Shown: positions 1 to 12,963 of the stretch, piece by piece
Layout: each line of letters starts with the position of its first letter
Numbering within the stretch: position 1 is the stretch's first letter
Assembly (NCBI RefSeq): GCF_022539665.2
Contig: NC_081331.1
Span: forward strand, 124,001 to 188,000
Source: Daphnia carinata
Lineage: Eukaryota; Arthropoda; Branchiopoda; Diplostraca; Daphniidae
Direction of reading: 5' to 3'
Length of the DNA stretch: 64,000 bases
Made by a program: the position numbers and the translations under genes
The notes under the pieces: generated by a model
Databases searched by the model: none
Told to the model about the DNA's origin: nothing
Seen by the model: only the letters and a program-made list of their open reading frames with translations

Positions 1-3000
1 GTCTAATAATGCGGGCCGAGACTGCGATGTGATGATGTTGTTTCGTCTGCACACGATCCTCCTTGACACGATGCCCGGTCGGGAGCAGCGGTCGGGAATT
101 CAAACTGAAGACCACCGTCTCAGAGGAGCGACTGCCATAGTCGGTTGTTGGACCCAAATATAGTAGACGACGACGCCCGATGGGGAGGGGAATACGGAAA
201 ACGGAGAAAAAGAGCGAAGAAGAGAAAGAAGAAGATTAAACGAAGAGGAAGAAGAAGAAGGGAGAAAAAAAAAAAAAACGTTTTCTGGCAGCCAGTCAGT
301 GCCAATTGTAGTGGACTGCGTATACATCGGCAGCCACTACTACGTACACCGCACACGACGAGGCACACACACACACAGGCGCACTTATTTGGAGTAAGAG
401 CTAGGCGCAGTCCATCACACCCACATGGCCTGATATCTCTTTATGCATTCACATATAGACAGCGGACGAGAACTCAGACACGGCATTTTCTTTCAGTTTC
501 TATTGATGGAGAATCGACTCGAGTTTATCTTGCACGCTGAAAAGGGGCGACGATGATGGACCGAAAAGATTCCAAAATAGGCAGACGGTCAGCCAAAAAG
601 ATTTATACGAACCGACAGTGACGGATCGCTTCGTACTGAAGCATCGCTCATGTCTATAGGCTTTATAGGCTGCGTATAGTAGAAAAGAAAACGAGGTAAA
701 GTCAATATCACTTCTACATAGCCCCCAGCTTTTTTCTTTCTCTTGTCTGTTTTCATTCCAAGGCAAGAGAAACGGAATAGAGACGATGTACGGAAAACCC
801 CGATAGTGTTTGGCTCTCTTTACGACTAAATGCATTTGCTATCTGTCCGATAGCAAATGCAAGTTTGCAATTCAAAGACCTTTGCACAGATCCAATCTTG
901 CTAGGCATTAAGCAAGGGCGGAGTAAGTTTTTCGTAACAAACGCGCGCATGAGCTTAGCGTACCGAATAGCTCGGCAGGATGCGTGACATGCAGCAGTTC
1001 TGCGGTGAATATAAATTGCCTTGTGTGCGTGAATCATTTTTTGCGTTATGCTGCGACGTTGCTTTATATGCGGCAATTCGTTTGGGCGGACGTCGCTTCG
1101 TGCATGTTTGTAATCAAGTGTCGATGATATGTCCTTAACATTAAAATGGAAAGACACGTGATGTATTGCCTTCGCCTAGGAGGCACGCGACGTTGCCTCA
1201 GTCGACATGTATTGCACGCAAACGAAAAATGTATACACACAAGTGCAGCGCGAATATCTACGTGTTCTAACAAACGTCGGCACTGCCATCATTTGATATT
1301 CGTGTTCCTTCCGCTTCTGCCCTGTGCCGCTGAATAATGCAATACATCCCTATATCTATATACTTCCGCTTCATGTGGCACGTCGCCTATCGTTGCTTCA
1401 CGTGGCTCTTTGTTCTCGTATATAGCGCAGCTACAACAAAAATATGGTTTGGCATAAAGATTTTTATTGTGCGATAGAAGAGTTGTTGTTTGACGATCCT
1501 CCCATACACTCGCTGATGTTTGGCTTTCCGATCTGTCTACGTTCAAAAACCAGCCGCCGCATTTTGGACGAAGCCGTTTGATTGTGCTATTTCAGTTTGC
1601 GTCTGACACGACAACATCACATCAAGACGCCTCGTCATATCATCACCCGACGCCGAGTGACGCGCATTCACGACTGATACCGATCTGACAAATGTACAAC
1701 ATCATGTAAAACCCCAATTATTCGCAGTGCAAAGTCTATGTGTTGGCCGTGTCATTTGTCCAACAAATCATTTGCTTTATTGCGATATTGACGACAGGTT
1801 CAAAACGTGACCTAGAAAGCTCAGTGGCCGTTCGGTGCAAACGCTTTCAACAAGAGCTCGTCAACGTGAAATGTGATGGTTGTGCAGTGCGAAAAAAATG
1901 CGATTTATCCATCGAGCCTTGTGTTGGTTCGTGAAGGTCGCTGTTGTAACGCATTGTGGCATAAAACGGACAATCTTCGAGGTCTTTTACAAATCTTGTG
2001 GTGAAATGAAACACCTCGATGGGGGTGAAAGAAGACAAAAGAAAAAGACGTGATCCTATTGAGTGGAAAAGAACCGGCTTTGCCAGGACAAAAGAACGAA
2101 CAATGTCTCTCATTCTTTAACTGCTTATTAGAAGTTTTAATTAAAAGCGAACGGATGTGTAGATACTGGGCAACATGTTACATGGCAGAGATATGCGTAA
2201 AATGCAAACTGCTATATCCATAATGGAACTTTATTTGTTTCCTTTTAGCCAATAACCCAATAAAGGACATGCTGAGAAGGACTCCGAAAGAGATATGCAA
2301 CTCTTGTGCATATTGATTTTTTTTTTTGTTCGGCGAACAAAAAGGGAGCGAGACGAGCTACGAAAAACGCAAAGAAAAATAAGGGCAATTCAATTTCCAC
2401 TCAAAGTCTATTAGCTTAAAACGTCTTGTTTACCAGCAGCAGCCAATAATTGCATGTACAAAGCGAAACGATTGATCGACAGATTCAATAGGAATCCATC
2501 AACCCTTGCTTATACGCAAACATTCATTTTAGTCCTTTAACCAAGATGTTGTCTGAGTGCATTTTCATCAAAATCAATGTTTGTCGCAAACTTGGCCAAT
2601 CAGTATCAAACTGCATTACCCATCCAAGAGGCACAAAAGTGTGCCGAATAAGCAGTAACAATCCAATAAAACGCTGCAACTTTATCAAATTTGATTTGAG
2701 CGTGTAAGAAAACTGGGAGCACCAAATGCTGACCAGTAGTGCAAAGGCCTGTTTCGGCTGGTATTTCATGTGCGGATCAATGTATATCCACTATGTCTTA
2801 GCACATTAGTTTCAACGTCGTCTGAGAGTGTACCATAGACAGAATGGAAACCATGGGACACTGTAAGTCACAAGACTACTTTGACAGTCCGCCATTTATT
2901 ATACTTTACAGTACATCTACGCAGAAGGTATCCGAGCAACGCACAATAAGTGAGTCTATTAGAGGGGAATGAAATCATGTCGAGAGAAATCCTGTTACAG

Positions 3001-5293
3001 CCAATACCAACTGGTATACTGGAAACGAATCTATGTACGTATATCTACAACGGAGGTATGATTGGATGGGGTACGTACCAAAAGTAAAAACACAGACATG
3101 AACCCAGGTATAACAAAGAGACGTGGGATCCTAACGAATAAAAATAATGGTAACGCAATTACTTTGTAATTCTAGCGCCGATAGATAACGTCGTCATAGC
3201 CTACTGGGATAGTGTTTACAGGTATTCAGTTGAACCCACGTCATCTAAAGATTAATAAGCAGTTCGTGATTTATGCCCGTCTTTGTTTCTCCAAATACAT
3301 AAACAACATCATTACGTCTGATGGGTTAGCCTGAAGCGTTAACTCGGTGTGCCACACATATCGTCAGTATTCTTTGACGTGGCCTTGTTTCTGTTTCAAA
3401 CGCCAATGGCACATGAATCGCTTACCGACTTGTTCAATAAGAGGTGAGGTTTGCATTTTTCCCTTAATCGTTTTTTTTTCTTTTGCTTGAGGTCATTTGT
3501 TTTCGTTCCCTCACCTTTCTTTTGACGCCCCCCTTTTTCAAGTTCGATCTTCAGTCGGGGAATATCTGCCGAGAAGTTGACACACCTTGTGCGCAAAGTA
3601 AAATGAGAATAGAACTAATGAAGCCAAGTGAAACAATTGCGTAACATCATCAGGTTGTTTTACATCGACGTAACGGCTTCAAGACGGTGGTTCGTGACAC
3701 GTAAGAGGCGCTTGTGTTCGTCTTCCAAGAAATGCAGACAAACAGTATCCAGGTAATTACAAGTTCTTTTGTTTCTATGGTCTTTGTCTTTCGTTTGCCG
3801 GCCAACTCTATTTGTGTTTATGGTGGTTTCTGCAATTATCGGCGTAACACTGTTTGGCGGCTTGCAATCCATAAACAAAAGGTGAACGGCGCCAGTGAGA
3901 CTTTCCCTGACTTGAGATGAATCATGCTTTTGGGTGAGTGGCTATTGCAAATTTCTTCACTTTTGTGTTAACGTTTGTAAGTGGAATTGTAGAAATGTTG
4001 TAAGAACGGTGTAGGTCGAAGAGCTCAGGGCTATTCCACAGACTTATTTTAGCATTTGGTCAGATTCATTGAACGTAGGCCTTTTGATCTTTTTGTTTGA
4101 ATTGAAGGGAGAAGTGCAAATCGATGCAACAGCGTGCATTTCAAGGTATAAGAACAACGACGTTATGGAGAGAAATCTGAGTCATCCACCAAAAAGAAAA
4201 GGTCCGACATTATTTATCTGTGATTATGCGGCAGGGTAGAACTGTTTGTCTCGTTCTATTCACGCTATGAACAAGATGACGCTGGTTATGTTGTTGATGT
4301 ATTCAAATGTGTATGGGCCGTAGCCAAATCGTGCTTTGGGTGTCATATTTTCGATGCCGTTATTAACCCAGCTGGTATTTATGCGTGAGACCTAGTATGC
4401 TAAATACCTTTACTCTTTGAACTCGGGAAGAATTGGTTGCAAGTCGTCAGACAAAGAGATTACCTCTTCCGTTCCACATTGGAAAAAGGAATATTGGCTC
4501 TGTCCTGCGTATCGATATGTCTGTGCCCACGTTCCAATGGATTTAGGTCATTTGTTTATCGATTCTATTACAAGTCTGTAATTCAGCTGTACGCTTGATG
4601 GCCCTATTGTAAAATGAATTTTTATCATCGTTTTTTTCGGATTCGATTCCGAACAGACCATCGTCCTTTCATGCCCGCCCAAACCCTGTCGCTTTTTTCA
4701 CCCTACTTGGACTCACTTTTGAGCTTGCTCCAAACTGGCAACCGCCCAATGAATGACTGATGCACCTTTTTGTATTCTAAATCAATTGAGAAAATGACTG
4801 AAAGCATCATGTTTTTTTCTTCTTCGCTCTTTCTTATCAGTGGAAAGAGAGAGGATGTCCTTTTCGACATCACCTCCGTTCCAACATCACCATATCCTTA
4901 ACTATACTTGCACGATTGTTCTTTGATCATAGAGTACAAAGTTGGTGCTGATTTGAAGACGATTCACTTGATGACGGATATACTCTCAAAGACAATGCAG
5001 CAAAACGTGACTGCACACGGGGTGTCATTCCTTATCAAGCGTTCCATAAGTGTCTATTGTGGCGAACTCATGCGCATTTGTAGGGGATCTTTGCAGAATG
5101 GATTTTCAATACGAACTGATGAGTGGAGGAACCCTACCTTTTTGCCAACCCCTACATTCTTTTCATTGAACCGGTTTTGCAGTCGGTTGTAGAGATCTAA
5201 TCCTTTAACTTTCTTTCTCTAAAACCCAAATTCCTGAACATGTTTTTGCAATGGTAGTGTTAAAGACGTATTAAGAAGTGCTATGGTACTTAC
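1..5293. other. No confident gene; non-coding or intronic
   Basis: I see no conserved protein and no exon chain on either strand. Open frames here are short and mostly low complexity: the frame at 145-540 is a K/R-rich purine tract, and 3,396-3,596 lies opposite a T-rich tract. A short (CA)n stretch sits near 364-380. Missing 3' exons of the membrane-protein gene whose last recognised exon ends at 5,294 could lie here or beyond the left edge. I could not pick one out by eye. Confidence 0.5.
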
Positions 5294-6948
5294 TGTTATT
5301 GCCGGCGTTAGAGCTCATTTTAAGTCCGATGCCAACCATCAAGACGGCCAAGACGAACAGCGTAGCCCCGACAATTCCGAAAATGAACGTCAGCCGCTTT
5401 TTGCGTTCGTCGTCTTCATCTGATTCGGTTCCTTCTTCTTCGTAACTGTTACATATCAATAAATTCATTAATGGTAAATCTAAAAATAACTTGGGTTGCG
5501 CTTTATCTATAGAATTAGTACTGAAGAAGAGTTTGGAATACAGTCAATGATTTAATTTCAATCTTGAATTAATTTTCCATTCTTGAGCCCGGGATGAAAA
5601 CGACAGGCATGAAACACTTGACTTTCTGCAAAAGAAAAGGACGTGCCAAAAAACGTATCGTGTCATTTAACATGAGCGTAAACTTTGGTTGAAGCTAGAT
5701 GGTGCATGATCCTTCAACTGGCACAGGACCAATAACTACCTGTCCTTACGACAAAGACTTGTAACTTACGTATTATAAATTGATCAATGTTTTTTTCAAC
5801 TGTGTACAGTCAGTTGGCCCGGACGTGCAACAACTTTTTTATTAATCCGCCATCTACATTTTTACCGTGGGCGCAACGGATCATGTCGTTCACGATTTAT
5901 GCCATATTTTTGATAATATATTTTTTTTTTGTACCGGATACGGGCAATGAATTTATTAATCTGCTAACCGAAGCCAACAGTCATAGACGTTACGCTCCAT
6001 CGAAATTTGTCATAATGCGTCATGGCAGTTATATCACACGTATTATCTTTTTTTTTTCTTGCTCCTGTAGCCAATGTACCTGACCGGCCATTCCTTGCTT
6101 CCAACGCTTAGCTTTAGTTAGTACCGGACATAAACAAATGTCGAATGGTACCATGTCGTCGATGTGGACGATGGACATGCCAAATGTTTTGGATGAATGA
6201 ATTTATGGACTTGTCCGGTATCCTGTTTAGGAAGTTTTGCAATACCCAGTTCGATCAATCATTTAAGTCTTTATCCAAGTTTATTGGACTAGTTGGATTC
6301 GGTAACTGTCGTTAAAAAATGGCGTTGAATGCGGTTCGCGAAAACGTTGGGTCAACCCGTTCATGCAGACATTCGTTTCATTTGCGTTGCATCGCCTTGT
6401 AGTTTAGTTGAAGATGTAGTGTTAAGTATAAATATTTGACAACTTAACTGTTTGGAGAGAGTAACAGCGGTTGCCAACGGGACGCCTGTTTTCTTCTTGT
6501 GCCGTTGCTCGTTGATTTCAAGCTGCGATCGGCGTGCAGATGAGCGCCTCCCTTCCTGCTCTAGCAGCTTATTCCGCAGTTGAACTCTGGCGGAAATGTC
6601 ACCAATGTCAGCAGCAGAGCTGCTACTGTTGGCCCTGCTTTTTTTCCGATTTGGCTTTTGCTGTGACGATGACGAAGAGCGGCGCATTACCGACCCAGCC
6701 GATGTAACAGACGCCGTCGTCGATCTCGTCGAGAGACGCTTGCCTCCCGCACCGCTGTTGGCTGTAGACGAAACGCCACCGTTGATGGACGACGGTCGAC
6801 GCCGCGGATGTTGTTGCCCCGTCGTTGCCGTCACTGGATCAACAGAAGCTGCTACAACATCAACAACAACAACGTCCATCTCGGCAACAGCCTTAAACAC
6901 GTCCGCTGTCCCTGCCACAGTCGTCTGAACATCTTCGATCGGTTCCAT
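5294..6948 (-). CDS. Single-pass membrane protein, 5' part only
   Basis: Two exons are supported: 6449..6948 (ATG at 6948) and 5294..5445. The first ends at ACA|GTTAAGT in phase 2. The second follows an ATGTAACAG acceptor and supplies the one missing base, so the frame is kept. The N-terminal 160-odd residues are Ser/Arg/Lys-rich and probably disordered (RRSSSSSQQ, KPNRKKSRA). The second exon has an acidic stretch (EEEGTESDEDD), then RKKR, then about 22 hydrophobic residues (LTFIFGIVGATLFVLAVLMV), suggesting a type II anchor with a cytosolic N terminus. It ends at a good donor (A|GTAAGTACC, phase 1), so the protein continues, but no further exon was found. I do not recognise the family. Neither exon's reading has been tested against a transcript. 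Confidence 0.5.
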
Positions 6949-8541
6949 TCTATTCTAATGACAATGTTACAGACACACACGCACAGAAATCGTTTGGTAA
7001 CGCACCAATGTCAAAGCCACAATGGGGTAACAAATTGGCCAAAATAAGCAGCAAAAAGCAAATAGGTCAGAAGCTGTTCAAGTCTGGAGGATTACTGCCG
7101 TGGATGGTGGTGGCGGTGGGAGAACTGAGTAGCGCGCTGCTAAAGCTCGTTCATCCCAATATCTGCACGTTGCATCGACACGCAGAACACGTTGGAATAC
7201 CGCAGCTTTTAGCCACGTTTCCTCAAACAAGGTCTGAACGCCAGCCGAATTCGTGGGGCTCAAATCTTTGTACGTTATTCTTTATCGAGCATTTAGCCTC
7301 ATAGTTTATCTCCTATACAGGCAGCCCCGTGTTGTTTACCCGAAAGAGAACTGTAATGGGAGGATAACAATAGGTCGACGATTTCGTGCCATCTGTGCGG
7401 TGTCTTGTAAAGAAATTGTAATGGCTCCTAACACAGGTACGTCGCCATTCGGCTGGCTGTGTGGTAGGCGTATCAACATGCGCAGTCTTACTTGCAAATG
7501 CAGAAATTTCAGCCCCGTGAAATGGCAAAAGTCGACTGGCGATGTGCTGTTGGGATAAAAGAAAGACACAAAAGGCCGGGCAAGAAGAACAGGACGAGTC
7601 ACAACAAGTCTGGCATCACTCGTTTGAATGTTTATGGGCCAGCAAGAGCAGTACGTAGCGCACAGCAGGACAGTTGAAAAACTATAGACGTAGACTGAAA
7701 CAGGAGCGCTTGCAGCAGCAAGGGCCATACAAACAAAGTCTTTTGATGTTCACCAACGGCTCCAACTTTAGCGACAAGAGAAAGAAAAAAAAACTTCAAT
7801 AAGCGGAAGCTGCTGGAAGAGCGAAACAATATACCGATTCCCCCTTTTTTTTTTTTTTTTTTTTAATCCTACAACATCGACGTTTATTTGTCTGAAAGTA
7901 TATACATATACAGCAAACCGTATCCAATTATATGTATATACACAACTAGAAAGAAGACTGTAATTTCTTTTAGCTGGAGGTTATTTCTTAGACGTAATAT
8001 GCACATTTTCTTGTTTAGACTACCAAATCGGTGGAGCTTTTAGGTGAACGGGAACGAACACGATCAGCAAATTGGCCCACGAGTTAAGTACCACCTTCCG
8101 ACATACAGTTAACCGAAGGATCGCATTGCTACCGACGTTAGATTCAGAATTTGCTCTTCTATTTATGTTAGGACGCATGTTGAATCATAGTTCGTTGATT
8201 TCGATAGCGCCCATCTCTCTTCACGTAGGGCTTCACTGCAGCAGATTCATCCACAATGTTGCTAGCCAAAACACACGGCGATGATGACGCATCGTACAAC
8301 ACGCTATCGTTCGTAATGCTCGAAAAGTGACAGTGTGCTCAGCATCAGATGACTAAGGAATGTTTGTAATTGCAAACAAAACACGTTAAGCATCTGTGTC
8401 AGCTGACATCGAGAATCCTTTTGTGTGCTGCGTGCAGTGAACTATTTGTTGGTGTTAAAGTTCTTGTGTATTCGAAAGGACACAATTGTTTTTGAGGGAA
8501 TTGTATACCTCCTTTTTCTTTTGGCTCACTTTTGCTCTTAC
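6949..8541. other. Intergenic, no gene recognised
   Basis: This is upstream of the membrane-protein start at 6948. Open frames on both strands lack splice logic or recognisable domains. A run of 20 T lies at 7845-7864, next to short (AT) and (TATATA)-like stretches around 7900-7945. I see no promoter element that I can defend. Confidence 0.4.
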
Positions 8542-8744
8542 TTGACAGTGACTAACACATTTGGGGATGGCGAAATTCTGTAAGTAAACTCTGACATTGT
8601 TTTGTTTAAAATATTGGCAGTGAAATACATCCAAAGCGCGATGGAAACCACTACCAGCACCAAAAGATGTTGCCAACGGACATGTTTCAACCCGTTGTCC
8701 AGCAGGTGGCCTCCGCTGGAGTTTAGCCAATTTTCGTCAAACAT
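8542..8744 (-). CDS. Possible membrane-anchor exon
   Basis: A frame beginning MFDENWLNSSGG follows a fair acceptor (TTATCTGTGCAG|G then ATG at 8744). It contains a hydrophobic segment (HLLVLVVVSIALWMYF) and ends at a good donor (GTCAA|GTAAGAGC, phase 2). Such a protein would have a short N terminus and a single anchor. No partner exon is identified. The phase would also fit the exon at 5,294-5,445, so this could be an alternative first exon of that gene. It may equally be chance. Confidence 0.25.
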
Positions 8745-8975
8745 CCTGCACAGATAATCGAGCACACGGTAAGAAAGACTCAATTATTGCATAGCATTCA
8801 TCCATGCTTCGCTGCGTTATTTTAACTAGGAATTGATAACTGGAGATCGACAAATTATGCAATCAAAATTTGTATTCCTTAGCAGAAGAATTATAACAGC
8901 AAAATATTTTATAGGAGAAAAACGAGATAACAATGCTTCATTCGGATGGTTTGTTGTGGACTGTTGGTGACGTGC

Positions 8976-9592
8976 TTAAGCGAAGTATCCGTTGCCAAAT
9001 GGGTAGGTGTTGGGGTAGTATCCAGGGTAAAACGGATAACCGAATCGAGCACCCGTACCAGCAACGTTCGGGAAGAAAGTGCGTGTGAATACGGTGTTAT
9101 CGGGCTGTCCGTCTTGGTTCAAATCGACGCTGCTGAATGCGAAATCGTTGAGGAATTCCGATGGTTTGTGAGGGAGAACGGCCACTTGGCGCTTAGTGCG
9201 AGTGGTCTTGGTGGCAACTGGCTCAGCATTGGCGACAACGGCAGAGCCGGCCTGGACGAAGGGGTAGGTAAAGGGAGCGCCGTAGGGATAAGGATACCCA
9301 GTGCGAGAGGCCAAACCAGCGTAAGGGTAGTAGCTGGGCACGAATGCAGGAACGGCTGGGTAGACTGGGACGTCAGGTTGGCCGTCTTTGTTCAAATCGA
9401 CGCTCTTCGAGTACAAATCGTTGACAAACTGGGGATTGTACGGCGACCATTGGCTGTACGGGACGTACTGGGCTGAGGCGCAAGCCAAGATGACGCTCAA
9501 AATCTTTTCGTTGTAAATAATACAGGTTTTTAGCTTTTAGTCTTTAGTTTGCACAATTTAAAAGAGAAACAAAGACTTACCAAGAATTTCAT
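8976..9592 (-). CDS. Secreted Tyr/Pro-rich protein, duplicated loop
   Basis: Two exons, 9581..9592 (ATGAAATTCTTG) and 8976..9503, give 179 residues. The signal peptide MKFLILSVILACASAQ is formed only after splicing (donor TTG|GTAAGTC, acceptor GAAAAG|ATT). The mature protein is rich in Tyr, Pro, Gly and Phe, as in arthropod cuticle or matrix proteins. It has two matching blocks, SVDLNKDGQPD and SVDLNQDGQPD, each preceded by FVNDLYSK or FLNDFAFS. The DxNxDGxxD spacing is that of a calcium-binding loop (EF-hand or thrombospondin type-3 like). Between the blocks lies RTKRQ, a furin-type site that would yield two similar halves. The family is not recognised; a cuticle or extracellular matrix role is inferred from composition. 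A TATA box lies about 65 bp upstream of the ATG. Confidence 0.8.
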
Positions 9593-9656
9593 GTTGAATG
9601 CTTGTAATCGACAGAAGGTGCGGTGAACAAGTGCCCATATCGAAATTCGGTCCTCA

Positions 9657-9664
9657 TTTTTATA
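9657..9664 (-). promoter_or_regulatory. TATA box of the secreted-protein gene
   Basis: The minus strand reads ATATAAAAATG here, 65-72 bp upstream of the ATG at 9592. This leaves room for a transcription start near 9630 and a short leader. TATA-type promoters are typical of regulated cuticle or secreted-protein genes in arthropods. Confidence 0.5.
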
Positions 9665-10771
9665 TCGGTCGAATTGGCCACTGGGCAAGTGGCTACTCCC
9701 TTTACTTGAACTGCATTTAGCTTCCGCGAGCTCTTTTCTTTGTTTTACAATATTCATGGTCAAAACCAATCCTTTACAAGAGGAGCAAAATAACCTTGAA
9801 TTCTTGTTTGACGAGATTCATTTTAAAAAGAAGTTGTCTCTTTCATTGTTTTGGATGGACCACACCTTTTCGCCATCCCGTCACCTGTATACTGGCACTG
9901 CCAAAAAACCAGAATTCGATTGATAACACGAATCTATAACAACGTTCAACGCAAGGGCATTGCTGAACTCGTATTTGAGTAGCAAGACCAAATCAGGGAA
10001 CTGGCGAATGGGTGTGGTTCATGGGAAATGCCGCGATCATGACGTCTAAACAACTACACTTTTCACACGTGACGTTGCTTTAAGGATTTCCTAATTATAC
10101 AGATTGCTTATCGTTTAGCAAATATTTGATTTAAATCATTATAACTCAACCGGTTGATACATCACATTACCTGTGCCTTCTACTAGTTGTGTAAATTAGA
10201 ATAGCCGACGTAATAATCAATCGAACAAGAGTTGTATTGAGGTTGCACAATTGTGGCATGACATTTCTAGACAAGAACAATGTGCAACAAAAGTCGGGCA
10301 AACGAGCCAACACTATTTTGGGCGGTTGCAATAGACATCCAAATCGTAAAATGTGCATTCCTTACCGAGGCAAGAAAAATTTGGCAATTACGCATGTTAG
10401 CGAAATTCTAGAATAGACAGCGAATAACACAACTGTTCTAGGTCGCAAACATATCGTTTAGTACGTGTACGAGAGTTTAGAAACAAATTCGGAGACTATA
10501 GGGATTTAAGAACAGAGGCGGAAAAACATAGAACAAGGTTTTCATCAATAAATGAAGCAAAGACCAGGAGTTATGGGTGGACTTGCGTCAAAGTCCAGCT
10601 ATATGAAAGAGGTCTGAAAGCTAGAACCCTTCACGATTTTGGTTATTTCTACGCGAATAGCGAATGGAAACAAAAACTAATATGTTATTATCACTGAATA
10701 GAACAAAGGAAAACGCGAAAGAGAGTCTGGAAGAGGTATTTGAAATTGCTAACGGGCTGAAAAAAGTTAGG
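9665..10771. other. Intergenic, no gene seen
   Basis: The spacer lies between the promoter of the secreted-protein gene and the 3' end of MVB12. Open frames are short and without recognisable domains. The left part is presumably upstream regulatory DNA, and the right part presumably holds the MVB12 3' UTR. Confidence 0.5.
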
Positions 10772-11819
10772 TCACAATCGTAACAAAGCTTCTCTTTCTG
10801 TAGCAAATGAATACTGATACTCGGCGTTAATTTCTTGAGCTGATTTTTGGAGATTAATACCCCCATTCGATTTTGACGGGTTCATTCCATTTCGTACTCT
10901 GGGTCCCAATGTAAACGGAACCCCTTCCAAGCCTGCATTTCACGGAAATAAAACAGATTAACAACAGTTTCCATCATACAAAGCAAATTGTATCGGCTTT
11001 AACATGTGCCTACCTACCTGTGAAACCTGACAGTGTAGATGTAGATATGACAATAAAATGATTTTTCTCAACTGTGTTGTCATTAGAGGAAGGATTGGAA
11101 TTTGTCTGGGGTGGAAGTGGGGCTGGTCTTACTGGAGATTTAATAGGGTTGATGTTGGAAGAATGTATAGGATAGGGGGTAGGTGAAGTTGTTGAGCCAG
11201 AAGATGTGTAATCGGAGGTAGGGATGGATTTCAAGTTGACTGATGGAAGAGGTGGCAAAACCCTAGTTAACGTTGGATTTGCTGGTAATGGTGCTGATTT
11301 GTAACATAACACCAGTCCATTTATTTCTCCACCCATGGTGAAACCTTCTGGGGCTTTCTTAGATTTACTGAGAATTATAATATCAGTGATGGCAAGAAAG
11401 ACTGAGCTGCTTTCACTGAGCCTGTATGTTAATTGGCGTTTTCTCCAAGCTCGTTGTTCTACAAAAAAACATAAATTGTTAAACATGCTGAAGATGTGCT
11501 AAATTTACATTATTCTTATACCTGTTCCGTATGTTTTTGACAACAAGACATAACCATTGGGAGGGGCATCTTTGTCATTGATGACACACAGAGAGTCGAT
11601 GACAAAACCAGAAGGGCCTTCTGTTTTTGACAAGCACAGATATCGCGTGATTCTTTTGCCGAAAAATCCATCTTTCCATAAATCTGCATCTAAATCTTGA
11701 TCGTGCGATTTTGCTACAACTGTATAACCTTGAGGACATTTAGAAGGATCTTCTACGACACACAGGGCAGTAACAGGGCGATCATCTGGTAAAGGTAAGG
11801 TATTGTAGAGCTCTTTCAT
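10772..11819 (-). CDS. MVB12: ESCRT-I subunit MVB12 (MABP and UMA domains)
   Basis: Exons 11522..11819, 11018..11458 and 10772..10932 join in phase to 299 residues. The start is the ATG at 11819; further upstream the frame has no ATG before a stop. Residues 1 to about 150 form the MABP domain, with RPVTALCVVEDP, DADLWKDGFFGKRITRYLCL and the repeated motif ..APPNGYVLLSKT / KAPEGFTMGGEINGL. A Pro/Ser-rich linker follows. The last exon encodes GLEGVPFTLGPRV, the UMA motif (consensus L-x-GVPF-x-L) by which MVB12 and UBAP1 join the TSG101-VPS28-VPS37 stalk. The complex sorts ubiquitinated membrane proteins into multivesicular bodies, and MABP domains bind acidic phospholipids. It is transcribed divergently from ABCF1. 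The sequence does not tell whether it is closer to vertebrate MVB12A or MVB12B. Confidence 0.9.
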
Positions 11820-12963
11820 CCTGTTTACTTTCAATTTTGCAGGGCGATAAAGTTAAAACAAGAAAAGGTCCAGGTCTCCACTTTTCTCGAAGTGACACGA
11901 TGATTCACAAAGGAAAGTCAAACTTCGGGTCTTCGCTCTTTGGCCTTGAAAATTCACATCCCCCAGACACTTTAGGTGAGAAGAGATACCATCTACGGCC
12001 ATTTGCCCCGAGAGGCCAACTACGCCACCCAATGGCAGTTATATCTTCTTTTTTTGTTTTTATTGTTGAGTAACTTGATTCTTTCATAGACAAAACTTCC
12101 ATTTCTTTGTGACATCGATGAAAAATACAAATCTTACAGAAAAAGTCGAGATCTGACGCAATTATTAGACATAAATCAGAATTCGGATAGCTACAGCTAT
12201 CGACCACCAGGTGGCAGCATGCGCATAATGTAATATCTTTTTTGGGGTCAGCTCACTTGTGAGCTCATCTAGGAACGCTGTTGCCTTGCGAAAATAATAA
12301 AGAACATCAGAGCTCCAATGTAAGGGGGTAGCAGGGAGGGCTGAACCAGAGAGATGTTTTGAAAATGAACAAAGTTTCCAACAAAGGACACGTAAATGAA
12401 TTTTGTATTCGATCCATGAAGTGTATGAATTATAATCCATATTCCATTTCCAATTTCCCATGGTCTATCCAGAGTCATAGATTGGATGGTTTAACTACTG
12501 CTGTACGAACCGTGGTCAAATTCATAAGCCTTATTCCTTCTGACTGACCTGCACCAAGCGGATGTTTGACTGGGAGAAGGTAAAGTTTTGCAGTGTAGTG
12601 CGTCGTTTCTCCGCAGGGTGCAGGGCTGTCAGAGGGAGCGAGGATTAGTTACTAGCTAGGCACATCTAATCTATGATACTGGTCTGTCCATACGAAGACT
12701 CTCCTTGCCAGCCTTTGCTATGTTGCGATGCTACCCGTATTTCTTTTGAAAAGTGTAGTCTGCGATGTTGGGTTCCAGCGACTGAGGGCAAACTAAAACC
12801 ATATGGTTAGTGCGCTCCGCAGGAGAAAGAGGTGAAAATTGTTCTTGCGGTGAAAACATTTTCGATCCAGAAAAAATAAGTCTGTTTGCCGAAATTTTTT
12901 ACTCCCAATATCAAATAACATATTTTTTTCAAAAAAGAGTTGTTTTGAATATATTAACTTAGA
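11820..12963. promoter_or_regulatory. Divergent promoter region, MVB12 and ABCF1
   Basis: This 1.1-kb gap separates two start codons that point away from each other. It must hold the 5' UTRs and promoters of both genes. I see no TATA box at a useful spacing for ABCF1; the A/T-rich leader just before 12964 ends in AACTTAGA-ATG. The open frames at 11,905-12,461 on both strands look like chance. Confidence 0.5.

Noticed and set aside
145-540. 131-residue K/R-rich frame
   Set aside because: It is a purine-tract translation (repeated RRGRRRREKKKKK type) without splice logic or conservation cues.
9010-9476. Plus-strand open frame opposite the secreted-protein gene
   Set aside because: It is the antisense shadow of a repetitive Tyr/Pro-rich coding sequence that has a spliced signal peptide and TATA box on the other strand.
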